DNA of 64,000 nucleotides from Clostridia bacterium (GTDB lineage: Bacteria > Bacillota > Clostridia > Christensenellales > Pumilibacteraceae). Location: the NCBI GenBank assembly GCA_022793815.1, contig JAAWDP010000009.1, positions 1-64,000 of the forward strand, read 5' to 3'. Position 1 is the stretch's first letter, and each line of letters begins with the position of its first letter. A program made the position numbers and the translations under genes. Below the pieces are notes generated by a model. That model was not told the origin of the DNA and ran no database searches. It worked only from the letters and a program-made list of their open reading frames with translations. Below, piece by piece: positions 17,249 to 25,832 of this stretch.

Positions 17249-17273
17249 GGCGTAGCGGTTTGTCCGCTGCGCC
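17249..17273 (+). terminator. Hairpin downstream of the flotillin gene
   Basis: Stem GGCGTAGCGG/CCGCTGCGCC with one G-T pair and a TTTGT loop. It lacks a good T run, so it may be a weak terminator or an mRNA-end stabiliser. Confidence 0.4.
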
Positions 17274-17322
17274 TTGACCTGTTTTAAAAAACAAAAAACA
17301 AGGACGGAGGATTATTCGTTTT

Positions 17323-19479
17323 ATGGAAAATGTTTTTTCCGAAGCAAAATGGATTTGGGCGCAGGACAACACGCGCCGCGGCGACGTGGTGATATTCCGC
17401 AAGCCGTTCAAAACCGAGAAAGTGCCCAAAAGCGCAATTGCCCGTGCGGCTGCGGCGGAAGGCACGTACTCGCTGTATATCGGCACGGACGCCGTTGCGG
17501 TCGGTGCCGGCATCAACGGAACTTATGACGTTATCGAACTGGGCAAATATATTTCGAAAGGCGACAACGTGCTTACCGTTACCGCGCATTTTCCCGCCTG
17601 CGCGGGAAAGAATACGCGCGGCGCGGGCAGTGCGGGCTTCATATTCGAATGCGAGGAGCTCGGACTGTATTCCGACGAAAGTTTCACGGTATTCCGCAAT
17701 ACTGCGTTTGTTTCGATGTCAGACCCCGAACCTTCGGGGCTTGTATCCGGTTCGAACATTAAATACGACGCCACGCGCGAAAGCATGCTTACGGGCTATC
17801 AAAAGACCGAATTCACGTCCAACATCTTCGAAAACGCGGTCGTTGTCGGCGAATACGGCATGTCGTTTTGCGACGGACTCGAAGAGAACCCTCTGCCTCT
17901 TCCGACGCGCGACTTCGTACCCAAAGTCCGCAGAACGGACAAACAAACCAACGTGTTCGCAGGCGACAGGTACGCCGACGTGTACACCGTGCCTTTGCCG
18001 CGCGCCATGCATGTCTATCCCTGTTTTTCGGTATCGGGAAACAGCGGCGACCGCATAGAAATAAAAACCGACCGCTATTACTCGGACGGTTGCTATGCCG
18101 ACGAGGGGCAGAAGTACAACGGTTTTTGCGTCGAGTATATCTGCAAAGCCGAATCCCAGCAGTTCGAAAGCATTCAGCCGCTTTTCGGCGAAAAACTCGT
18201 TTTCCGCATCCCGCCCACCGTCAAAGTATCTTCGCTCGGTTACGCGCAGACGCGCTTCGGCGCGGATAAGGTCGGCGGATTCGACACCGGCGGCGCGGAC
18301 GCCGCACTGGACCGACTTGCGGAAAAATGCGAAACCGTGCTCGAATGCTGCATGCGCGATACGTTTATAGACACTCCCGAGCGCGGCGCGGCAATGCGTC
18401 CCGCGGCGGCAAGTTACGGGGCTGCATGCGCGCTGTATCTCTACGAAGACGCAAGTCTTGCGGAAAAAACGATGACCGATATGCTCTCCGCGGCAAGCGA
18501 CGACGACGTGTTCTACGCAAACCCTTCGGGCGAAAAGAAAGAACTGCCTGCCGAAGCATTGATTGCTCTCGGGCAGTACGGCATAGCCGCGCATTACTTC
18601 GCTCACCGCAGCGACGATTCGCTCAAATCGCGTTTTGCTCTTGCCGCGTTGAAATACCTTGCCAAATGGGATTTGGAAAGCGACGGACTGGTAAAGCCGC
18701 GTGCGGAAAAATGCGACGAGCTTTTCAACTGCGACGGCAGACTCGTGGAAACGCTGCTCTATTTGTCCGCGCTTAAAAATACGCGCGCACTGCTCAAAGA
18801 GGTCGGCGAAACCGACGAGATAGATTTTCTTACGGACAGGATAGACACCGTTTCCGCGGCGGCGGAAAATCTTTACGACGGCTGCGGCTTCTCTTCCGTA
18901 AAGGGCGTGTACGACGACCGCGCCAACGCTCTTGCTGTGCTCGCGGGCGTTACGGACGACGGCATGCACGAAAGCCTCGCCAAGGTGCTTACCTGCGTGC
19001 AAAGCGCAAGCATGTCGTATGAGGCATTCGTACTCGAAGCGCTTTGCCGTATCGGCAGAAGCGACCTCGCATACGAGCGCATGCTCTCCCGTTACCGCGG
19101 CATGATAGCGTCGGATAATTCCGCACTCGGCGAAGATTTCGTGTGCGGCGGCGCTCGGTGTCATTTATCTTCGGTCTATCCGCTGTATATAGCGCTGCGC
19201 TACTTCGCGGGCGTGGAAATTACGCACGGCGGCACGGAAATAACCGTAACGCCGGATATGCGGAAAATCGACGCCGTCAATTTCTCCTGTCCCACGGCGG
19301 ACGGTTTGCTCGGCGGCAGATTCTGCCGCAAAAACGGACGCACGGAGATAATCGTGGAAAACCCGTCCAAAAAAGAAATCACGCTTGTGCTCAAAGCCGA
19401 ACTCCTCGGAGCGGAACTGACGGGAAGCGACGCGCGCATAGTCAAGCTCGGACGCGGTAAAAGCAAATTCACGCTTTGA
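17323..19479 (+). CDS. Divergent alpha-L-rhamnosidase-like (GH78-type) protein
   Basis: A 718-residue protein with the GH78 layout: N-terminal beta-sandwich domains (AKWIWAQD near the start, then a jelly-roll to about residue 320), an (alpha/alpha)6 barrel (about 330-620), and a C-terminal beta domain (about 630-718) with a GGTEITVTP segment. The region CMRDTFIDTPERGAAMRP corresponds to the GH78 motif in which a Cys-Pro-Gln-Arg-Asp-Glu-Arg stretch supplies an acidic catalytic residue; here those acids are absent, so the activity is doubtful. No signal peptide, so cytosolic. The likely ribosome site (CGGAGG) is an unusual 13 bases from the ATG. The fold call is fairly safe, the substrate is not known. 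Confidence 0.6.
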   Translation: MENVFSEAKWIWAQDNTRRGDVVIFRKPFKTEKVPKSAIARAAAAEGTYSLYIGTDAVAVGAGINGTYDVIELGKYISKGDNVLTVTAHFPACAGKNTRGAGSAGFIFECEELGLYSDESFTVFRNTAFVSMSDPEPSGLVSGSNIKYDATRESMLTGYQKTEFTSNIFENAVVVGEYGMSFCDGLEENPLPLPTRDFVPKVRRTDKQTNVFAGDRYADVYTVPLPRAMHVYPCFSVSGNSGDRIEIKTDRYYSDGCYADEGQKYNGFCVEYICKAESQQFESIQPLFGEKLVFRIPPTVKVSSLGYAQTRFGADKVGGFDTGGADAALDRLAEKCETVLECCMRDTFIDTPERGAAMRPAAASYGAACALYLYEDASLAEKTMTDMLSAASDDDVFYANPSGEKKELPAEALIALGQYGIAAHYFAHRSDDSLKSRFALAALKYLAKWDLESDGLVKPRAEKCDELFNCDGRLVETLLYLSALKNTRALLKEVGETDEIDFLTDRIDTVSAAAENLYDGCGFSSVKGVYDDRANALAVLAGVTDDGMHESLAKVLTCVQSASMSYEAFVLEALCRIGRSDLAYERMLSRYRGMIASDNSALGEDFVCGGARCHLSSVYPLYIALRYFAGVEITHGGTEITVTPDMRKIDAVNFSCPTADGLLGGRFCRKNGRTEIIVENPSKKEITLVLKAELLGAELTGSDARIVKLGRGKSKFTL

Positions 19480-19499
19480 GAATATTGATTTCCAAACAG

Positions 19500-19528
19500 T
19501 TGACAAATCCGCTGCGGTGGTGTACAAT
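19500..19528 (+). promoter_or_regulatory. Promoter of the zinc-ribbon gene
   Basis: TTGACA (19500-19505), 17-bp spacer, TACAAT (19523-19528). Confidence 0.85.
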
Positions 19529-19632
19529 AATTCTAACATCGGTTAATAATATTTCAAATTTTTTCCGTCCGCTTAATGCATAGTTTGAACTATTTGCACC
19601 TGTATGTGTAATTTGTAAAGGAGGTAGGAACT

Positions 19633-19806
19633 ATGGCAGCGGATAAAACACTTGTTTGCAAAGATTGCAACAAAGAATTTGTTTTCACCGAGGGCGAACA
19701 GGCATTCTATGCAGAGAAAGGCTTCACCAACGAGCCTGCTCGTTGTCCCGAGTGCAGAAAAGCGAAAAAGCAAGCAAGACGTGAAAATAATTTTCAGAGA
19801 AGATAG
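19633..19806 (+). CDS. Zinc-ribbon domain protein (zf-trcl type), 57 aa
   Basis: A small protein starting MAADKTLVCKDCNKEF, with a second pair of cysteines in PARCPECRKAKKQARR and a basic C-terminus. The CxxC...CxxC pattern matches the small zinc-ribbon family found in many Clostridia, whose role is not established; it may bind RNA or ribosomes, as some family members are abundant. AAGGAGG stands eight bases before the ATG. It has its own strong promoter and terminator, so it is probably highly expressed. Confidence 0.88.
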   Translation: MAADKTLVCKDCNKEFVFTEGEQAFYAEKGFTNEPARCPECRKAKKQARRENNFQRR

Positions 19807-19868
19807 GCGGTCATAGGCCGATTCCCGTTCAGAGGGGAAAGGAGCCGTAGGGGAGTGTAATAACGCAT

Positions 19869-19903
19869 AAAAAAGTGTTTCTGCCAAGAGGAACGCTTTT
19901 TTT
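19869..19903 (+). terminator. Terminator of the zinc-ribbon gene
   Basis: Stem AAAAAAGTGTT/AACGCTTTTTT with one G-T pair, followed by T's. Confidence 0.7.
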
Positions 19904-19960
19904 ATTTTCCGTCTCACAAATCCGTAAAGAATATTTCATATAAAAATCACGGTGTAACAA

Positions 19961-19989
19961 TTGATTTTTTTGCGTTTATGTGATAGAAT
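19961..19989 (+). promoter_or_regulatory. Promoter of the aminotransferase gene
   Basis: TTGATT (19961-19966), 17-bp spacer, TAGAAT (19984-19989). Confidence 0.6.
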
Positions 19990-20041
19990 GGATACAGTGA
20001 TATATTTTACGCTTTTGGGAGAAGGAAAGGACGCATTGCAA

Positions 20042-21247
20042 ATGAAAATCAGTAAAAGAGCAAGAAACGTATCGCCTTCGCTGACGTTGGAAATTACGGC
20101 GAAAGCGAATAAAATGAAGTCGGAAGGCGTGGACGTGGTTTCGTTCGGAGCGGGCGAACCCGATTTCAACACACCCGATTTCATTATAGAAGGAGCGAAG
20201 AAAGCGCTTGACGAAGGAAGAACGAAATATACTCCCGCCTCGGGTACGCTATCGTTGCGCAGCGCGATAGCAGCCAAGCTTAAAAGAGAAAACGGGCTCG
20301 ATTACGCGCCGACCGACATAGTCGTATCCAACGGTGCGAAACACAGTCTGCACAACGTATTCCAGGCAATAACAGACCCCGGCGACGAAGTTATAATACC
20401 CACTCCGTACTGGCTTACCTATCCCGAGCTTGTTAAACTTGCGGGCGGCGTTCCCGTGTTCGTGCATACTTCGCCCGAGGACGATTTCAGACTTACCGCC
20501 GACGAACTCGAAAAGGCGGTCACGGCGAAAACCAAAGCCGTGCTCATAAACACGCCCAACAATCCGAGCGGCGCCGTCTATTGCGAAAAGGAACTGCGCC
20601 GTCTTGCCGAAGTAGTCTTGAAACACGGCGGTATATACGTCATAAGCGACGAAATATACGAAAACCTTGTTTACGACGGAGCAAAAGCGGTTTCGATAGC
20701 GTCGTTTTCGGACGAAATCAAACAGCGTACAATCATAGTAAACGGAGTGAGCAAGACGTTTTCCATGACGGGGTGGCGTATCGGCTACACCGCATCGAAT
20801 GCCGAGGTCGCGAAGGCAATAAGCGGTCTGCAAAGCCACATGACTTCCAATCCCAATACGATTGCGCAGTACGCGGCGGAAGCCGCATACGGCAACCTCG
20901 AAAAAGGCGGCGAGTTCCTCGGCGGAATGGTAAAAGAGTTCGACGCGCGCAGAAAACTCCTAATGGAAAAGCTCGACGGCGAAAAGGAACTGTCCTACAT
21001 ACGCCCGCACGGCGCGTTCTACGTCATGGTCGGCATCAAGCAGTGTCTTGGCAGGAAATACAAAGGCAGACTCATTGACGGAGCGCACGCGTTCGCAGAG
21101 GCTCTGCTCGAAAGCAAAAACGTCGCGGTCATACCGTGCGAGTCGTTCGGCGCGCCGTACTTTATCCGCCTGAGTTACGCCATATCGCGCGATGACATTG
21201 CCAAGGGCGCGGACAGAATAAAGGCGTTCGTAAACGAATTGTGTTGA
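20042..21247 (+). CDS. Pyridoxal-phosphate aminotransferase, class I (aspartate aminotransferase type)
   Basis: A 401-residue class I aminotransferase. The PLP lysine is K238 in NGVSKTFSMTGWRIGY. Other family marks are FGAGEPDFNTP near the N-terminus, NTPNNPSGAVY, SDEIYENLVYD and the C-terminal Arg in FIRLSYA, which binds the substrate carboxylate. The short N-terminus and the GWRIGY signature fit subfamily I-gamma, which transfers the amino group between aspartate and 2-oxoglutarate. The ATG at 20042 matches the family start; the ORF upstream of it overlaps the promoter. It may supply aspartate for the threonine made by threonine synthase nearby. Confidence 0.92.
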   Translation: MKISKRARNVSPSLTLEITAKANKMKSEGVDVVSFGAGEPDFNTPDFIIEGAKKALDEGRTKYTPASGTLSLRSAIAAKLKRENGLDYAPTDIVVSNGAKHSLHNVFQAITDPGDEVIIPTPYWLTYPELVKLAGGVPVFVHTSPEDDFRLTADELEKAVTAKTKAVLINTPNNPSGAVYCEKELRRLAEVVLKHGGIYVISDEIYENLVYDGAKAVSIASFSDEIKQRTIIVNGVSKTFSMTGWRIGYTASNAEVAKAISGLQSHMTSNPNTIAQYAAEAAYGNLEKGGEFLGGMVKEFDARRKLLMEKLDGEKELSYIRPHGAFYVMVGIKQCLGRKYKGRLIDGAHAFAEALLESKNVAVIPCESFGAPYFIRLSYAISRDDIAKGADRIKAFVNELC

Positions 21248-21326
21248 CGCCGTCGGCATAAAAACGGTTGCGCCCGCATATAAAACAGTTAACCCCTAAA
21301 AAATATATAATTCGGAGGATTGGAAA

Positions 21327-21728
21327 ATGATTAACCTTATCTACGGACCGAAAGGCAGCGGAAAGACAGGCAAAATAATGGATGCCGTAAACAATGCGTG
21401 CAAGACCAGCAGCGGCTCGGTCGTGTTCATCACCGACAATGCGCGTTCGCTCGATATCGACAGAAACGTGCGCTTCGTCAACGTGAACGACTATGACGTC
21501 AAATGGGACTGCTGCCTCGCGGCTTTCATAAAAGGCATGGTTGCAGCCAACAGCGACAACCTCGAAATTTACATAGACGGAGCCACCCGCATTTTGGGCA
21601 AATCCGCCGAACAGCTCGAAGAGTTCATGAACGAACTCGAAAATCTCTCTACGCGCCTCGGCATAAATATTACGCTGACGGTGTCCACGGGCGAAAAACT
21701 GCCCAAATTTATGCTCAAATACGTTTAA
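21327..21728 (+). CDS. Small P-loop ATPase-like protein
   Basis: A 133-residue protein with a clear Walker A motif GPKGSGKT at residues 7-14. A hydrophobic strand ending in acid (LEIYIDGATRIL) could be Walker B. The remainder is short, so this is a minimal nucleotide-binding domain rather than a full AAA protein. Ribosome site CGGAGG is nine bases upstream. It is followed 52 bp later by threonine synthase and may be cotranscribed. Homologues are common in Clostridia, sometimes loosely labelled as PilT-like. The function is unknown. Confidence 0.72.
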   Translation: MINLIYGPKGSGKTGKIMDAVNNACKTSSGSVVFITDNARSLDIDRNVRFVNVNDYDVKWDCCLAAFIKGMVAANSDNLEIYIDGATRILGKSAEQLEEFMNELENLSTRLGINITLTVSTGEKLPKFMLKYV

Positions 21729-21780
21729 CGTGTAACGGCGCCGCACTGCGCCGCCGACCGTTTCGTACATCGGAGTTCTT

Positions 21781-23265
21781 ATGTATTTCGTTTCCACAAG
21801 AAATAAAAATTGCCGCGTGAGCGGCGCGGAAGCAGTCGTCGGCGGTATTGCCCCCGACGGCGGCTTGTACGTACCCGAAACTTTCCCGACCGTAAGCGCG
21901 GACGAAAGAGCAATGCTCGTCGGCATGGACTATCCGCAGCGCGCCGCGTTTATAATAAGCAAATATCTGCCCGAACTTCGAGACGGACTCGAACAGTGGT
22001 GCGAAAAGGCGTACTCGCGTTTCGACGGCGACCCCGCGCCCGTAGTCAAGGCGGACGGAAAATATTTGCTGGAACTTTGGCACGGACCCACGCACGCATT
22101 CAAGGACATGGCGCTCACTCTGTTGCCGTATCTGCTTACGGGCAGCAAAAAGGCGCTTAAAAGAAAGGACAAGACCCTTATCCTCGTGGCAACAAGCGGC
22201 GATACGGGCAAAGCCGCGCTCGAAGGTTTTCGCGACGTGGACGGCACGGCGTGCATGGTTTTCTATCCCGAAAGCGGCGTAAGCGGCTTGCAGAAACTTC
22301 AAATGATTACCCAGCGCGGCGAAAACGTGTTCGTATCCGCGATAAAAGGAAACTTCGACGACGCGCAGACGGCGGTGAAAAAAGTGTTCGCCGACAGCGG
22401 TTTCAAGGATAAACTTGCGCAATACGGTTATAATCTGTCCAGTGCGAATTCGATAAATTTCGGACGGCTCGTGCCGCAGATAGCCTACTACTTTTCCGCC
22501 TATGCCGACCTTACCGACTGCGGCGAGATAGAGGACGGCGAAAAAATTTCGTTCTGCGTTCCGACGGGCAATTTCGGCAACATTCTCGCGGCGTATTACG
22601 CTTACAGAATGGGACTGCCGATAAAACATCTTATTTGCGCGTCGAACAGCAACAGCGTGCTCACCGATTTCCTCGCAAGCGGCAGTTACGATTTGCACCG
22701 TCCGTTTCATAAGACCGTCAGCCCTTCGATGGACATTCTGATATCCTCGAATTTCGAAAGACTTATTTTCGAAACAAGCGGAAGAAACGACGCGCTTACC
22801 GCCGAGCGGATGAAGTCGCTCTGCGAAAGCGGCGGCTATCGTATAGGCGCGGAGGAGTTTGCAAAGATAAACAGCCTTTTCAAAGGCTATTGCGCAAGCG
22901 ACGAAATCACTAAGGAAACGATAGGCGAAGTCTTCGACGAAAGCGGATATATCCTCGACCCGCACAGCGCGGTTGCGGTATATGCCCGCGGGCGTTACGA
23001 AAAGGATTTCGGCGAAAGCAAAGTCGTCACCGTCTGCACGGCAAGTCCGTATAAGTTCGTGCCGTGCGTGCTCGAATCGATAGGCGAGAGCGTGCCCGCC
23101 GATGAAAAAAAAGCGCTGGAAAAACTTGAAGACGAAACCGCTCTGCCTCTGCCCGACAGTTTGAAAGAACTGCCCGCGCTGGAAAAGCGCTTTACGGGCT
23201 CGGCGGAAAAAGACGCGGTCAAAGACGTGATTTCGGATTACGTGTCGTCGCATCGAACGGAGTAA
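21781..23265 (+). CDS. thrC: Threonine synthase
   Basis: A 494-residue PLP enzyme that makes threonine from O-phosphohomoserine. The N-terminal STRNKNCRVSGAEAVVGGIAPDGGLYVPE segment is of the long (E. coli-like) ThrC type; the PLP lysine is K108 in HGPTHAFKD. The ATSGDTGKAAL loop binds phosphate and PTGNFGNILAAYYA is a further signature. Length fits the family. The start has CGGAG at a normal distance. It lies four bases upstream of trpS, so the two genes are coupled. No threonine or tryptophan T-box is visible upstream. Confidence 0.96.
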   Translation: MYFVSTRNKNCRVSGAEAVVGGIAPDGGLYVPETFPTVSADERAMLVGMDYPQRAAFIISKYLPELRDGLEQWCEKAYSRFDGDPAPVVKADGKYLLELWHGPTHAFKDMALTLLPYLLTGSKKALKRKDKTLILVATSGDTGKAALEGFRDVDGTACMVFYPESGVSGLQKLQMITQRGENVFVSAIKGNFDDAQTAVKKVFADSGFKDKLAQYGYNLSSANSINFGRLVPQIAYYFSAYADLTDCGEIEDGEKISFCVPTGNFGNILAAYYAYRMGLPIKHLICASNSNSVLTDFLASGSYDLHRPFHKTVSPSMDILISSNFERLIFETSGRNDALTAERMKSLCESGGYRIGAEEFAKINSLFKGYCASDEITKETIGEVFDESGYILDPHSAVAVYARGRYEKDFGESKVVTVCTASPYKFVPCVLESIGESVPADEKKALEKLEDETALPLPDSLKELPALEKRFTGSAEKDAVKDVISDYVSSHRTE

Positions 23266-23269
23266 AACC

Positions 23270-24277
23270 ATGGAACAAAACGAGCAGAAGAAAACAGTAT
23301 TTTCCGCGGTGCAGCCGACGGGAACGCCGACGATAGGCAACTATATCGGCGCAATGAAAAATTTTGTTGCCATGCAGGACGAACACGACTGCATTTATGC
23401 GGTCGCCGACTTGCACAGCCTAACCGTGGACATCGCGCCCGCCGTATTGAGAAAGAACGTCACGGAAATGACCGCGCTGTTCCTTGCAATCGGCATAGAC
23501 CCCGAAAAGAGCGTGTTTTTCGTGCAGTCGCACGTTCACGAGCATGCGGAACTGACCTGGATTTTAAACTGCTATACGCAGTTCGGAGAAGCGCGCCGCA
23601 TGACGCAGTTCAAGGAAAAGAGCGCCAAAGCCCCCGAAAACGTAAATGTCGGACTGTTCGACTATCCCTCGCTCATGGCGGCGGACATACTGCTTTATCA
23701 GACCGACCTCGTGCCGATAGGCAAGGACCAAATGCAGCACCTCGAACTCAGCCGCACCATAGCCGAGCGTTTCAACAACCGCAACGGTGCGACATTCAAA
23801 GTGCCCGAGGGAGTGCTGCCCAAATACGGCAAAAAGATTCAGTCGCTCGGCAATCCGTCCGCAAAGATGAGCAAATCGTCGGCGGACGCCAACAGCTACG
23901 TGCTGGTACTCGACACGCCCGAAGAAATAAGGCGCAAATTCAAACGCGCCGTTACCGACAGCGACGCCTGTATCCGCTACGACCCCGAAACCAAGCCGGG
24001 CGTCAGCAATCTGCTTACGATTTATTCGGCTTTCACGGGCAAAGACATGGCGGCAAGCGAAAAGGATTTCGGCGGCAAAGACTATGCATACCTTAAAGAC
24101 AGCGTAAGCGACGCGGTCATAGAAGGACTGCGCCCCATAAAGGAAAGATACGAAAAACTCATTGCGGACAAGGCGTATCTTACCGCCGTGATGAAGAAGG
24201 GCGCGGAAAGCGCGTCGTACCGCGCTCGCCGAACCATGAGCAAAGTATGGCGCAAACTCGGTTTCGTAAGACCTTGA
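23270..24277 (+). CDS. trpS: Tryptophan--tRNA ligase
   Basis: A 335-residue class I aminoacyl-tRNA synthetase that charges tRNA-Trp. The HIGH-like motif is PTIGNYIGA (residues 20-28) and the KMSKS motif is exact at residues 199-203. Also typical are YAVADLHSLT, the LMAADILLYQTDLVPIGKDQ segment for tryptophan binding, and the Ala/Arg-rich C-terminal helix. It starts four bases after thrC, using CGGAG that overlaps the thrC end as ribosome site. Confidence 0.97.
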   Translation: MEQNEQKKTVFSAVQPTGTPTIGNYIGAMKNFVAMQDEHDCIYAVADLHSLTVDIAPAVLRKNVTEMTALFLAIGIDPEKSVFFVQSHVHEHAELTWILNCYTQFGEARRMTQFKEKSAKAPENVNVGLFDYPSLMAADILLYQTDLVPIGKDQMQHLELSRTIAERFNNRNGATFKVPEGVLPKYGKKIQSLGNPSAKMSKSSADANSYVLVLDTPEEIRRKFKRAVTDSDACIRYDPETKPGVSNLLTIYSAFTGKDMAASEKDFGGKDYAYLKDSVSDAVIEGLRPIKERYEKLIADKAYLTAVMKKGAESASYRARRTMSKVWRKLGFVRP

Positions 24278-24290
24278 CGGGAGCATATTA

Positions 24291-25160
24291 TTGTACGGAT
24301 ACGTAACACCATTCAAAGAAAAACTGTCCATGCCCGATTTCGTGCTGTACCGCTCGTTTTACTGCGGACTCTGCAAAAGCACGGGCAGACAGTTCGGACA
24401 GTTTCCGAGATTTACGACCAACTACGATATGACGTTTTTTTCCGTGTTCGTTCACGACTGCATGAATCACGACGTGACGATAAAGGAAGAAAAATGCATA
24501 CTCAACCCGTTCAAAAAAAAGCCCGTCGCCTCGGGTGCGCTCGTGGACAAAGTGGCGGCGGCGAACATCATTCTGTCCTATTATAAAGCGGTCGACGGCT
24601 GTTATGACGGCGACGGAATGAAAATGCGCATGGCGAAGCGTATGCTGAAAAAGCCGTTTGAAAAAGCGGCGAAGATATTGCCCGACGTCGAAGAAACGGT
24701 TCGTATCGGTTACGCCAAACTGCGCGAGGACGAAAAAAACGCCGTCAGGGGCATAGACCGTGTGTCCGACAGGTTCGCGTCCATTCTGCGCAGTATGACT
24801 CAGTCTTTCATCGGCGAAAATGCGGACGGATATAAAAGCGGAGTTGCATATAATATAGGTAAGCTGGTCTATCTCATGGACGCGCTCGACGACGTAGGCG
24901 AGGATGCAAAGAAAAAACGCTACAATCCGCTCATAGCCGAATACGGCTACGACGGCAGCCGCGAAAAGTTTTTGGAAACAAACCGCGACGAATTGAGTTT
25001 CGTGCTCAACTCCGCGGCAAACCGAGCCATTGCCGATTTCAACAACATCGTATTTACTCAAAGCCGTAACCTTATGGCAAACATACTCTATCACGGAATC
25101 CGCGAAAAAATAAAGGAACTGCTTTACAGTAAAAAGAAATTGCCGAAACCCAAAATATAA
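24291..25160 (+). CDS. DUF5685 family protein
   Basis: A 289-residue protein of the DUF5685 family, function unknown. The N-terminal hallmark is YRSFYCGLCKSTG with Cys25 and Cys28, followed by conserved Tyr-Asp-Met and Asn-Pro-Phe segments. The rest is helical, and the C-terminal part (VAYNIGKLVYLMDALDDVGEDA) is conserved. No membrane helix. A TTG start at 24291 is used because GGGAG precedes it at the right distance and the translation begins at once with MYGYVTPFKE, the usual start of the family. It is first in a trio with a J-like protein and a membrane protein, an arrangement that suggests a shared task. Confidence 0.85.
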   Translation: MYGYVTPFKEKLSMPDFVLYRSFYCGLCKSTGRQFGQFPRFTTNYDMTFFSVFVHDCMNHDVTIKEEKCILNPFKKKPVASGALVDKVAAANIILSYYKAVDGCYDGDGMKMRMAKRMLKKPFEKAAKILPDVEETVRIGYAKLREDEKNAVRGIDRVSDRFASILRSMTQSFIGENADGYKSGVAYNIGKLVYLMDALDDVGEDAKKKRYNPLIAEYGYDGSREKFLETNRDELSFVLNSAANRAIADFNNIVFTQSRNLMANILYHGIREKIKELLYSKKKLPKPKI

Positions 25161-25213
25161 CGGCACAATTCGAATAACCGCGGCGAAAACATGCCGCAAC
25201 AAAAAGGAGCAAG

Positions 25214-25831
25214 ATGGTCAACAACCCATACAACGTATTGGATTTACCCGAGGACAGCAGCGAAGAGCTGCTTCGCGCGCGCTACGAGGAACTCAAAGCG
25301 AAATACGGCGAGCAGCGTTTCAAAGCAGGAGAAGAGGGCAACGAAGGCGCAAACAAACTCAGCGAGCTTGAGGAAGCTTGGAAAATGATTTGCTCCGACC
25401 TCGAAAGAAAGAGCTCGAATAAGAATTTCGGCGGCGACTTCGGACAGATAGACGACCTTGTGAAAAAAGGCAAATACGACGAAGCGCAGGCTATGCTCGA
25501 TTCGTTTACCGAACGCGGAGCCGAATGGCACTATCTTCAATCGATAGTGTTCTATAAGCGCGACTGGCTCACCGAAAGCCGCAAACAGCTAAAAATGGCG
25601 GTCGAGCTCGCGCCCGACGTCGAAAAATACAGCACCGCGCTCGCAAAACTCGAAATGGTAATGGGCAATCCCGAAACGAACGCCCAAAATCTCGGGCGCG
25701 CGTCGCGCACGGGTTCCTTTCCGCCGCCCGATGACGGAGGCGCGCAGCAGGCAGGCAACTGTCTTTCCAGCTGCTGCATGGCTTACTGCATTACCGACTG
25801 TTGCTGTAACGCAATGCGCTGCTGCGGTTAA
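25214..25831 (+). CDS. J-domain-like protein with cysteine-string tail
   Basis: A 205-residue protein. Residues 4-65 align with a J domain (NPYNVLDLPEDSSEELLRAR, then EAWKMI), but the HPD tripeptide needed to stimulate DnaK is replaced by Gly-Glu-Gln after Lys-Tyr. Two TPR-like helical pairs follow at about 75-150 and a flexible Gly/Pro linker. The last 23 residues contain nine cysteines, beginning CLSSCCMAYC. That tail recalls eukaryotic cysteine-string proteins and could bind metal, form disulfides or be acylated; none of this can be shown here. AAGGAG precedes the ATG. It ends one base before the next gene. Confidence 0.72.
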   Translation: MVNNPYNVLDLPEDSSEELLRARYEELKAKYGEQRFKAGEEGNEGANKLSELEEAWKMICSDLERKSSNKNFGGDFGQIDDLVKKGKYDEAQAMLDSFTERGAEWHYLQSIVFYKRDWLTESRKQLKMAVELAPDVEKYSTALAKLEMVMGNPETNAQNLGRASRTGSFPPPDDGGAQQAGNCLSSCCMAYCITDCCCNAMRCCG

Positions 25832-25832
25832 A

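Noticed and set aside
21780..23275. Search for a T-box leader ahead of thrC or trpS
   Set aside because: No T-box sequence or specifier-stem layout is visible, and the gaps (52 and 4 bp) are too short.
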